In this document: positions 23,290 to 30,390 of the stretch, piece by piece
Position numbering within the stretch: position 1 is the first letter of the stretch
How the letters are laid out: the number at the start of each line of letters is the position of its first letter
Assembly: GCA_001804415.1 (NCBI GenBank)
Contig: MHGA01000022.1
Location: 1 to 35,633 of the forward strand
Length of the DNA: 35,633 nucleotides
From: Candidatus Aquivivens invisus
Lineage (GTDB): Bacteria > Omnitrophota > Gorgyraeia > Aquiviventales > Aquiviventaceae
Direction: 5' to 3'
The notes under the pieces: model-generated
The model's database searches: none
Told to the model about the DNA's origin: nothing
Seen by the model: only the letters and a program-made list of their open reading frames with translations
Position numbers and translations under genes: made by a program

Positions 23290-23625
23290 ATGGGAGATCC
23301 CTTGCACGTCTACCGCGAGGCGATCGCCGCGCGGGTCCAGGCGATCTGCATCGACCGCAACCTCGATCCCGCCTCGGCCGTCGAGACCGAGGCCGGGTGC
23401 CGCATCGAGCGGTTCCTGCCGCAGCTTGTGGAGCTGGCCAAGGCGGTCGGGCCGGGCAACCTCGAGGCCTACAACGCGATGTTCGAGAGCACCGTCTGCC
23501 TCCAATGCGGCAATCGGGACGCGCTTGGGGTCTGCCGGATGCAGGAGCAAGCCGCATGTTGCCTCTATCGATACCTGCCACTCCTCTATGACGCCATCCA
23601 CAGCGTGCCACCCGCCGGGCGCTGA
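23290..23625 (+). CDS. Small cysteine-rich protein of unknown function
   Basis: 111 residues, no signal peptide or membrane helix. The N-terminal half is helical and acidic; the C-terminal half has the cluster VCLQCGNRDALGVC...EQAACCLY (a CXXC, a C ten residues on, then CC), suited to zinc or an Fe-S cluster. I do not recognise the family. GGAGGGAGGAGC just upstream makes ATG 23290 a clear start. It is first in the feo cluster and lies 4 bases from the FeoB GTG, suggesting a role in iron sensing, iron delivery or nitrosative stress, which is inference only. Confidence 0.7.
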   Translation: MGDPLHVYREAIAARVQAICIDRNLDPASAVETEAGCRIERFLPQLVELAKAVGPGNLEAYNAMFESTVCLQCGNRDALGVCRMQEQAACCLYRYLPLLYDAIHSVPPAGR

Positions 23626-23629
23626 CGCG

Positions 23630-25579
23630 GTGTCTGTGTCGGCCTCTCAGCCGACCGTCGTCGTGACCGGCAACCCCAACGTCGGCAAAAGCGTCATCTT
23701 CCAGTTATTAACCGGACGCTACACGACGGTCTCCAACTATCCCGGCACGACGGTGATGGTCGCCAGGGGAGGCGCCGTGGTGGAGGGCCGGCGGGTTGCG
23801 GTGTGCGATACGCCGGGCCTGAACAGCCTTCAGGCGGCTTCGGAGGATGAGCTGGTCGCCAGGGATCTGCTGCTGGGGGACCATCCGACCGTGGTGCAGG
23901 TCGCGGATGCCAAGAATCTGGCTCGCGCCCTCGCGTTGACCCTGGAACTTTCAGAAGCTGGCCTGCCGACCGTGCTGGACCTCAACATGATCGATGAGGC
24001 ACGGGAGCGTCGGGTGACCATCGACGTGGATCGCCTCGGCGAGACGTTGAGGATTCCTGTGGTCCCGACGATCGCGACACAGCGCTGGGGGCTCGAACGG
24101 CTCCGCGCCGCCCTCCTGAAGGCGAGCGTGCCGGTCGGTCGCGTGCGATACCCCGACGTGATTGAGGAGGCCGCCGCGCACATGGAGCGGCTGCTTCCTG
24201 ACACCCTGACGGCTCGAAGGGCGCTTGCGCTGCTGTGGCTCTCCGGGGATCGCGCCCTCATCGACCGGCTCGGTCCGCAGCTCGCGCCCGAGCTCGTCCA
24301 GCGCCTGCAGGAGATTGCCGGCCGGGCTCAGCAGCGCTGTCCGCGCCCGTTGGGGTTGCTCATCAGCCACGCGCGATTGCGCCACGCGCACCGATTGGCG
24401 GCGCAGGTCATGACGTCAGCGCCCGTGCCGCGGCGCGCGTGGCTGGATCGGCTCGGGGCCCTCGCCATGCATCCGGTGTGGGGGGTCCCGATCCTCGTCG
24501 CCGCGCTGTGGGTGATGTATTTCCTCGTCGGGGATCTGGCGGCGCAGCGGGCGGTGGGATTTCTGGAAGAGACGGTGTTCGGTCAGTGGCTCATTCCGGC
24601 GTTTCAGTGGGTCGTTCGCGCAAGCCTGCCGTGGGCGTGGGCGCAGGGGGTCACAATCGGCGAGTACGGGCTGTTGACGATGGCACTGCCCTATGCGTTT
24701 GCGATCATCCTGCCGATCGTCACGATGTTCTTTCTGTGTTTCGGCTTCATCGAGGATGTCGGGTACTTGCCGAGGCTGGCGGTGATGGCCAACCGCTTCT
24801 GCCGGTTGGTGGGCTTGAACGGCAAAGCGGTCCTGCCCCTCGTGCTGGGACTGGGCTGTGACACGATGGCCACCATGACGACGCGCATTCTCGACAGCCG
24901 GCGCGATCGGATCATCACCACGTTGCTGTTGGCCCTCGGCATCCCGTGCTCAGCGCAATTGGGCGTCATCGCGGCGATGCTCTCCGGCCAGCCGCCCGCG
25001 GCCTTGGGTCTCTGGATCGGCGTGGTGCTGCTGGTGGTGCTCATCGTCGGACAGGCCGCCTCGCGCCTGCTCCCGGGCGAGGGAAGTCCGTTCCTGTACG
25101 AGCTCCCGCCGCTTCGTCGGCCGAAGCTGTCCAACGTGCTCATCAAGACGCTGGGTCGCGTGGAGTGGTACGTGAAAGAAGCCGTGCCGCTGTTTTTTCT
25201 GGGGACGCTGGTGCTGTTTGTGCTGGATGCGGTGGGCGCGCTCTTTGTGTTGGAGCGTCTCGCCTCGCCGCTCATCGTCTCGTGGCTGGGGCTGCCGGCG
25301 AAGGCGACCGGGGCGTTCCTCGTGGGGTTCCTCCGCCGGGACTTCGGCGCGGCGGGATTGTTTGCGCTCCAGCGAGCCGGCCAGCTCGACGGGGTGCAAA
25401 CCGTGGTGAGCCTCGTGACGATCACGCTGTTCGTCCCGTGCATCGCCCAGTACTTCATGATGGTGAAGGAGCGCGGCTGGAAGATGGCCAACCTGATGGC
25501 CGCCTTCGTGTTCGGCACAGCCCTTCTCGTCGGCGGCATCCTGTGGCGCATCCTGACGGGGCTGCGCGTGGTGTGGTGA
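23630..25579 (+). CDS. feoB: FeoB ferrous iron transporter
   Basis: About 649 residues. The G domain starts at once: GNPNVGKS (G1), YPGTT (G2), DTPG (G3), NMID (G4), followed by the helical GDI-like domain and two Gate regions with GLGCDTMATMTTRIL and VGFLRRDFGAAGLFALQ. It moves Fe(II) into the cytoplasm, gated by GTP. The start is uncertain: GTG 23630 is closest to the G domain and just after the preceding stop, GTG 23636 is possible, and ATG 23588 would overlap the upstream gene. Longer extensions run into the repeat and are rejected. The TGA stop abuts a palindromic element. Confidence 0.92.
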   Translation: MSVSASQPTVVVTGNPNVGKSVIFQLLTGRYTTVSNYPGTTVMVARGGAVVEGRRVAVCDTPGLNSLQAASEDELVARDLLLGDHPTVVQVADAKNLARALALTLELSEAGLPTVLDLNMIDEARERRVTIDVDRLGETLRIPVVPTIATQRWGLERLRAALLKASVPVGRVRYPDVIEEAAAHMERLLPDTLTARRALALLWLSGDRALIDRLGPQLAPELVQRLQEIAGRAQQRCPRPLGLLISHARLRHAHRLAAQVMTSAPVPRRAWLDRLGALAMHPVWGVPILVAALWVMYFLVGDLAAQRAVGFLEETVFGQWLIPAFQWVVRASLPWAWAQGVTIGEYGLLTMALPYAFAIILPIVTMFFLCFGFIEDVGYLPRLAVMANRFCRLVGLNGKAVLPLVLGLGCDTMATMTTRILDSRRDRIITTLLLALGIPCSAQLGVIAAMLSGQPPAALGLWIGVVLLVVLIVGQAASRLLPGEGSPFLYELPPLRRPKLSNVLIKTLGRVEWYVKEAVPLFFLGTLVLFVLDAVGALFVLERLASPLIVSWLGLPAKATGAFLVGFLRRDFGAAGLFALQRAGQLDGVQTVVSLVTITLFVPCIAQYFMMVKERGWKMANLMAAFVFGTALLVGGILWRILTGLRVVW

Positions 25580-25687
25580 TCCCCCCACCTGCGGGGTTTC
25601 GCCATGCACGGGATGTCATTCACAGGGCAGGCGAAACGTCCCGCCCTGGCGGGACGGCCTTCGGCCTGCCCGCAGGTGGGGGGATGA
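25577..25687. repeat. Palindromic junction element after feoB
   Basis: The arms TCCCCCCACCTGCGGG (25580-25595) and CCCGCAGGTGGGGGGA (25669-25684) are perfect 16-bp inverted repeats. Inner modules: TTTCGCC/GGCGAAA around 25598-25636, GTCCCGCC-ct-GGCGGGAC (25638-25655) and GGCCTTCGGCC. TGA flanks both sides (25577-25579, the feoB stop, and 25685-25687). Removing the element and one TGA gives TGATGG, a stop/start overlap of feoB with the zinc-ribbon gene. Confidence 0.85.
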
Positions 25688-25884
25688 TGGCAGATTGGGG
25701 GATTGGTCCGACGCTGTCTTGTCCGTTGTGCGGCTATCGGTTTGGACGGCAGGAGGCGCTCTGGGCCTGTCAGCGGTGTCCTGTGGCGCGCGGGTGTCAC
25801 TTGTTGCGCTGTCCGAACTGTGGGTATGAGTGGGCGGAGCACTCGCGTCTCGTCGATTGGATTCGAACCCACCTGAAGCGATGA
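25684..25884 (+). CDS. Small zinc-ribbon protein
   Basis: 66 residues with three paired cysteine knuckles, CPLCGY, CQRCPVARGC and CPNCGYEW, and a short basic C-terminal helix. Such a small ribbon between FeoB and a DtxR-FeoA regulator is likely an accessory or regulatory factor for iron uptake, but I cannot assign a function. The first ATG (25684) is created at the edge of the palindromic element; ATG 25687 is the ancestral-looking start. The stop overlaps the next start (ATGA), which supports translation. Confidence 0.75.
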   Translation: MMADWGIGPTLSCPLCGYRFGRQEALWACQRCPVARGCHLLRCPNCGYEWAEHSRLVDWIRTHLKR

Positions 25885-26591
25885 GTCCGGTTGCGACTGA
25901 ACACGTTGAGGAACTCCTCGAGTTGTGCTGGACCGCAGGAGAAGATGGCCTGTTGCCGCTCAACCGAGACGAGCTGCCCACGCAGTTGTTGTGTTTTCTG
26001 CCGTCTCCCATCGAGCCGGATGGCGTCGTGCAACCTGAGGTGATTGACGCGATGGTCGGCCGGGGACTCCTGGCGCAGGAGGGCCGGTTCATTCGGCTCA
26101 CCTCGACAGGCGAGCAGCAAGCCCGGGAGGTGGTGCGCCGTCACCGGGTGGCCGAGGTGTTGTTCCACAACGTGATCGCCGTCTCAGAAGCCGCCATGGA
26201 ATCCACCGCCTGCCAGCTCGAGCACATCCTGAATCCCGAGGTGACCGAGGCGGTGTGCACGTTCTTGGGACACCCGCCCACCTGTCCGCACGGACGCGCG
26301 ATTCCCCGTGGGCGCTGCTGTGAGGCCGCGACCTCACGCGTCGGTCCGCTGATCGTCCCGCTGGCTCATCTGGCGATCGGCGAGTCTGGCACGGTGGCGT
26401 TTGTCCACACCACGCGGCACGGCTACCTGCAGCGCCTGACGGCGCTGGGCATGGCACCGGGCCGCCCCATCCGGTTGCGCCAGACCCATCCCACGATGGT
26501 CATCCAGCTTGGAGAGACTGAGCTGGCGCTGGATGGGGAGGCCGGATCGGAAATTTACGTGAGGCGAGGAGCGCAAGATGCGCGATCCTGA
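25881..26591 (+). CDS. DtxR-family metal regulator with FeoA-like domain
   Basis: 236 residues. It has an N-terminal winged helix (about 5-75), a DtxR dimerisation domain with C111, E114 and H115 (ACQLEHILNPEV) matching known metal ligands, then CPHGRAIPRGRCC and a C-terminal SH3/FeoA domain (LAHLAIGESGTVAFV, LTALGMAPGRPIRL). It should sense Fe(II) or Mn(II) and control iron genes including feoB, and the FeoA-like domain may also act with FeoB. It overlaps the zinc-ribbon stop and the next start (14 bases), so it is within the same operon. Confidence 0.85.
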   Translation: MSPVATEHVEELLELCWTAGEDGLLPLNRDELPTQLLCFLPSPIEPDGVVQPEVIDAMVGRGLLAQEGRFIRLTSTGEQQAREVVRRHRVAEVLFHNVIAVSEAAMESTACQLEHILNPEVTEAVCTFLGHPPTCPHGRAIPRGRCCEAATSRVGPLIVPLAHLAIGESGTVAFVHTTRHGYLQRLTALGMAPGRPIRLRQTHPTMVIQLGETELALDGEAGSEIYVRRGAQDARS

Positions 26592-28293
26592 GCTCGTCGA
26601 GCTGGAGATCCGCCATCTGGAAACCCAATTGGCCCGCGCGGCCTTGGGGGAGCTTGACGCGGAGCTGTTCAAGAAACTCCGCCTGCAGTACGGCATCTAC
26701 AGCCTCCGCCGGCGCCCGACGCAGCACATGGTGCGCGTGCGCGTCCCGCTCGGCCACCTCAGCCCCGAGCAGCTCGACGCGGTGGCGGAGGCGTGCGATC
26801 AATTCACGCCGAGCCGCGCCTGCCATCTGACGACCCGCCAGGACGTCCAGCTCTATGGGATCGACCGGACGAGGCTGACCGCGTTGCTGCGGCGGCTCGC
26901 CGGCGCAGGACTCACCACGCGCGAGGCGAGCGGCAACGTCGTGCGCAATATCACGTGCTGCCCGTGGGCCGGGGTGTCACCCGATGAAGCGTTTGACGTC
27001 ACCCCCTACGCCCAGGCGGTGAGCCGCTATCTTCTACGCAATCCGATCGGGCAGTTGCTCCCGCGCAAGGTCAAGATCGCCTTCGAGGGCTGCCGGGCGG
27101 ATCACGCGCGCGTCCTGATTCACGACATCGGCGTGGTGGCCGTGCCCAACGGCGAGGAGCCTGGGTTTCGGATCTTCCTCGGCGGAGGGCTCGGGCCTTC
27201 GCCGAAAGCCGCGCAGCTGCTGGAGCCGTGGACCGGTGTGGAATGGCTGTTGCCGACGATCGAGGCCGTCCTGCGCGTGTTCGATCGGCTGGGCGAGCGG
27301 CGTCTTCGGGCTCGCGCCCGTCTGAAGTTCCTGATTGAAGCCATCGGGTGGAACGAATTTCGTCAACGGGTGCTGGAGGAGCGCGCGGCGGTCTGGGCGA
27401 CCCAATCCGGCTACGCCCTGAGCGCCTTCGCCCAGCCTGTTGAACAGCCGCCGGTTCAGGAAAAATTCCTCGCGGTGGTTCCACGCGACGAGGAGGCGTT
27501 CAGCCGGTGGCGCGCCACGAATGTCGCCGCGCAGCAACAAGAAGGATTTGTCAGCGTGCTCATCCGGGTGCCATTCGGGGACGTCACGGCGGATCAACTG
27601 CGGGAGGTTTCGCGGATCGCCACCCGATACGCCCGGGGCATCCGATCCACGAACACGCAAAACCTGCTGTTGCGATTCATCCCGCGCACGGCGCTGGGCC
27701 GGCTGTACAACGAATTGTCTCGCGTCAACCTCGCCCTTCCCTCCGCCGGCCTCCTGGCGGATATCACCCGCTGTCCCGGGGCGGACAGCTGCCTCTCGGC
27801 CATCACCCATCCGCGCGGCTTGGCCAGGGCGCTGGATGTGCTCCTGCGAGACGGGCTCTCCGCCTTCGCCGATTGGCCGCTGTCCATCAAGCTCTCCGGC
27901 TGCCCCAACTCGTGCGGCCATCACCACGTCGCGGACATCGGCTGTTTCGGCCTGGCGATGAAAGTCGGCGACCGACACCTCCCCTGCTACCAGCTCTTGG
28001 TCGGTGGAGGTGGCGCATCCGGTTCGGCTCAGTTCGGCCGACGGCTGATTCGGGTGCCCGCGTGCCGGGCGCCCGAAGCCATCGCGCGGCTGCTGCGGCT
28101 GTATGCCGCGCAGCGGCAGCCGGACGAATCGTTTCCCGCATTCATCGACCGCGTCGGGCTGGAGCGTGTGCAGCAGCCCCTTCAGGATCTCGCGGATCTG
28201 ACCGGGGCCGAGCAGCAGCCTGAGCTCTGGACGGATTTGGGGGATGACGAGCCGTTCCGGCTGGAGGCCGGCAAGGGCGAGTGCGCCGAGTAG
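26578..28293 (+). CDS. Siroheme ferredoxin-nitrite/sulfite reductase
   Basis: 571 residues with the duplicated half-repeats of the nitrite/sulfite reductase family: the first half has HLTTRQDVQLYGI and NVVRNITCCPWAGV, the second TNTQNLLLRFIP and DITRCPGADSC. The siroheme/[4Fe-4S] site is CPGADSC...SGCPNSCGHHHVADIG (C-x5-C and C-x3-C). It reduces nitrite to ammonia or sulfite to sulfide with six electrons, probably from ferredoxin. Sequence alone does not separate the two; the NXR operon downstream favours assimilatory nitrite reduction. It ends the feo operon, an unusual place for this gene. Confidence 0.88.
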   Translation: MRDPELVELEIRHLETQLARAALGELDAELFKKLRLQYGIYSLRRRPTQHMVRVRVPLGHLSPEQLDAVAEACDQFTPSRACHLTTRQDVQLYGIDRTRLTALLRRLAGAGLTTREASGNVVRNITCCPWAGVSPDEAFDVTPYAQAVSRYLLRNPIGQLLPRKVKIAFEGCRADHARVLIHDIGVVAVPNGEEPGFRIFLGGGLGPSPKAAQLLEPWTGVEWLLPTIEAVLRVFDRLGERRLRARARLKFLIEAIGWNEFRQRVLEERAAVWATQSGYALSAFAQPVEQPPVQEKFLAVVPRDEEAFSRWRATNVAAQQQEGFVSVLIRVPFGDVTADQLREVSRIATRYARGIRSTNTQNLLLRFIPRTALGRLYNELSRVNLALPSAGLLADITRCPGADSCLSAITHPRGLARALDVLLRDGLSAFADWPLSIKLSGCPNSCGHHHVADIGCFGLAMKVGDRHLPCYQLLVGGGGASGSAQFGRRLIRVPACRAPEAIARLLRLYAAQRQPDESFPAFIDRVGLERVQQPLQDLADLTGAEQQPELWTDLGDDEPFRLEAGKGECAE

Positions 28294-28325
28294 GAATGGT
28301 CACGTTTGACGGGTCCTGGCCTTCC

Positions 28326-28339
28326 ATGACGTGTGTCAT
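28326..28339. promoter_or_regulatory. CRP/FNR-like dyad upstream of the NXR operon
   Basis: ATGAC-GTGT-GTCAT is a perfect dyad in the 88-bp gap before the HTH gene. TAACAT (28363-28368) could be the -10, giving a start near 28375 with the dyad centre near -42.5. This is the only clear promoter I see before nxrB. Confidence 0.65.
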
Positions 28340-28381
28340 AGTAGAACCTATAGCGCCTGCTGTAACATCTGAGGTGGCACG

Positions 28382-28606
28382 ATGGTAGCGCTCATCGATC
28401 AGGTGCGGGACAAGATTCAACGGCTGAAGATGATCCGGCAGCAGCTGGGATGGTCGGAGGAGACCTGCGCCCATCACCTCGGCGTCACCTACTCGACCCT
28501 GAATCGCTGGGAGCGCGGCGCGTCGCTGCCCAAGAGCCAGGTGGTGTTGAAGGCGATTGCGCACTTTATCGCCAAGTACGAGCACCAACGATCCGAGAGG
28601 GGGTGA
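28382..28606 (+). CDS. Small helix-turn-helix (XRE-type) protein
   Basis: 74 residues, nearly all one [25 protein letters not shown] with the recognition helix around [10 protein letters not shown], as in lambda Cro/XRE proteins. GAGGTG precedes the ATG. It starts the NXR operon and is probably an autoregulator or a co-regulator of it. No sensor domain is present. Confidence 0.82.
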   Translation: MVALIDQVRDKIQRLKMIRQQLGWSEETCAHHLGVTYSTLNRWERGASLPKSQVVLKAIAHFIAKYEHQRSERG

Positions 28607-28611
28607 AGGGA

Positions 28612-28812
28612 ATGGTTAACGGATTACCGATGCTGGCCTTCCTGCAGAACATCGGGTTGCCGGAGCTGCTGGTCATCCTGTTGATCGTGCTGCTCTTGTT
28701 CGGGGCCAAGCGGTTGCCTGAGATGGCTCGTGGCTTAGGCCGCTCGCTGTCCGAGTTCAAGAAAGGCCTGAAGGAGATCGAGCGCGACGTCAACGATGCC
28801 AAGAAGCCCTGA
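28612..28812 (+). CDS. tatA: TatA/TatE twin-arginine translocase component
   Basis: 66 residues: one membrane helix ([22 protein letters not shown]), the FGAKRLPE hinge typical of TatA, and an amphipathic helix ([17 protein letters not shown]). It forms the pore of the Tat pathway that exports folded cofactor proteins. Its place directly before the NXR genes fits export of the Tat-tagged NxrA. It overlaps the next gene by 17 bases. tatC is not in the window. Confidence 0.92.
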   Translation: MVNGLPMLAFLQNIGLPELLVILLIVLLLFGAKRLPEMARGLGRSLSEFKKGLKEIERDVNDAKKP

Positions 28813-30388
28813 GCTGGGACGCGTCGCGCTTCCCGTCGCTGTGCTGCTTGCCGCCCCATTCCTGACGCCAGCCTGCACGCGAACTGCTCCTCCGTCACCC
28901 TCGAGCCCAAAACCCGCAGCGACTCCCGCGCTCATGAGTACGGGCCGGCGGCTTTACGAACGACAGTGTGCCGTGTGCCATGGCCTGACAGGCGCCGGAG
29001 ACGGGCCGGCTGCCTACCTCTTGTACCCGAAGCCGCGTGATTTCACGCAGAACGAATTCCGCCTCGTCTCAACCAGCAGCATGGAGGCGACGGACGAGGA
29101 TCTGTTCCTCACGATCACGCGCGGCATGCCAGGCTCCTCGATGCCCTCGTGGGAAACGCTGAATCCTCACGAACGGTGGGCGCTGGTCTCTTACATCCGC
29201 TCGCTGACCAACGACCCGAACGCGCCCATCGAATCCGACGCCCTCATCCAGGTGCCTCAGGAAACGCCCAATACGCCGCAGAGTATCGGACGAGGCCGAG
29301 CCCTGTTTTCGCAGGCCTGCGCTTCCTGCCACGGGCTGCAAGGCAAGGGTGACGGCCAGCAGGTCATGACCGATAATGCGGGCGTTCCCATCACACCCCG
29401 TGATCTCACGGCCGGAATCTTCAAGGGTTCCTCATCGAGTCACGACCTCTACAACCGCCTTATCGCCGGACTCCCCGGCAGCCCGATGCCAAGCTACGCC
29501 GGCGTCTATCCTGACGAGCAGGTGTGGGATCTGATCCATTACGTCCAGTCGCTTGTCCCTCCAGGGGTTGAAGAGCGCGTGCGGCTTCGCCCCCGGACGA
29601 TCCAAGCCCATCGGATCAGAGGCGATCTGCCCGGAGAGCCGACGGCGGAAGCCTGGAAGAGGGTCCAGCCGGTCCGTCTGGTGCTCACACCTCTGTGGTG
29701 GCGTGACCACCGGGTTGAAGGGGTGGCGGTGAAGGCGCTGCACAACGGCAAGACGTTGGCCGTCCACCTGGCCTGGGATGACCCCACACGGGATCACGCC
29801 ACCCTGAGGCCGCAATCATTCTCCGACGGCGTCGCGGTCCAGTTCTCGACAGACGACGACCCGCCATTTTTCGGCATGGGGGAGGCCGCGTCTGTCGTGC
29901 AGATCTGGCACTGGAAAGCCTCATGGCAGGAGGATGCCACGCAGTGGCGTGACATCGAGACGGCGTATCCGCATGCCGCGGTGGACTGGTATGAGGCGCA
30001 GCGAGACTACCGATACGGCGAACCGTTTGAAGTGAGCCAGTCGACCACGGCCTCACAGGATCCGCAGTTCATGGGCGGATGGGGAGCCGACAACCCGCTG
30101 TCGGACCCACGTCGACGATCCGCAGCCGAGGAAGCCCTGGCAACAGGGCTCGGGACGCTCACCTCAAGGCCGCCCGCGCTCCAATGTGTCGACGCGAAAG
30201 GACTGTGGCAAGACGGTCGGTGGCAGGTCGTCCTCCTCCGTCAGATGTCGCCGAATGAACCAGGCGATCTGAAGCTGAAACCTGGGCAGTCGGTCAGCGT
30301 GGCCTTCGCCGTCTGGGACGGCCACGCCGGGGACCGCAACGGTCAAAAGAACGTGTCGATTTGGAACATCTTGGAGCTGGAGCGGTGA
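28796..30388 (+). CDS. nxrC: NxrC-like diheme cytochrome c/heme b-binding subunit
   Basis: 530 residues. A hydrophobic signal (9-26) ends LTPAC (C27), an imperfect lipobox, so either lipidation or simple cleavage is possible. Two c-type haem sites follow in separate domains, CAVCH (58-62) and CASCH (about 174-178). The C-terminal half (from about 260) matches the heme b-binding gamma subunit of type II DMSO reductases (ethylbenzene dehydrogenase gamma, NxrC): [42 protein letters not shown] and [21 protein letters not shown]. It would accept electrons from NxrB and pass them through its haems to a soluble cytochrome. The fusion of both modules is notable. NxrA follows after two bases. Confidence 0.85.
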   Translation: MPRSPELGRVALPVAVLLAAPFLTPACTRTAPPSPSSPKPAATPALMSTGRRLYERQCAVCHGLTGAGDGPAAYLLYPKPRDFTQNEFRLVSTSSMEATDEDLFLTITRGMPGSSMPSWETLNPHERWALVSYIRSLTNDPNAPIESDALIQVPQETPNTPQSIGRGRALFSQACASCHGLQGKGDGQQVMTDNAGVPITPRDLTAGIFKGSSSSHDLYNRLIAGLPGSPMPSYAGVYPDEQVWDLIHYVQSLVPPGVEERVRLRPRTIQAHRIRGDLPGEPTAEAWKRVQPVRLVLTPLWWRDHRVEGVAVKALHNGKTLAVHLAWDDPTRDHATLRPQSFSDGVAVQFSTDDDPPFFGMGEAASVVQIWHWKASWQEDATQWRDIETAYPHAAVDWYEAQRDYRYGEPFEVSQSTTASQDPQFMGGWGADNPLSDPRRRSAAEEALATGLGTLTSRPPALQCVDAKGLWQDGRWQVVLLRQMSPNEPGDLKLKPGQSVSVAFAVWDGHAGDRNGQKNVSIWNILELER

Positions 30389-30390
30389 GC

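Noticed and set aside
22964-23629. N-terminal extension of FeoB
   Set aside because: Would translate the composite repeat and heptad array and overlap a separate gene with a strong ribosome-binding site.
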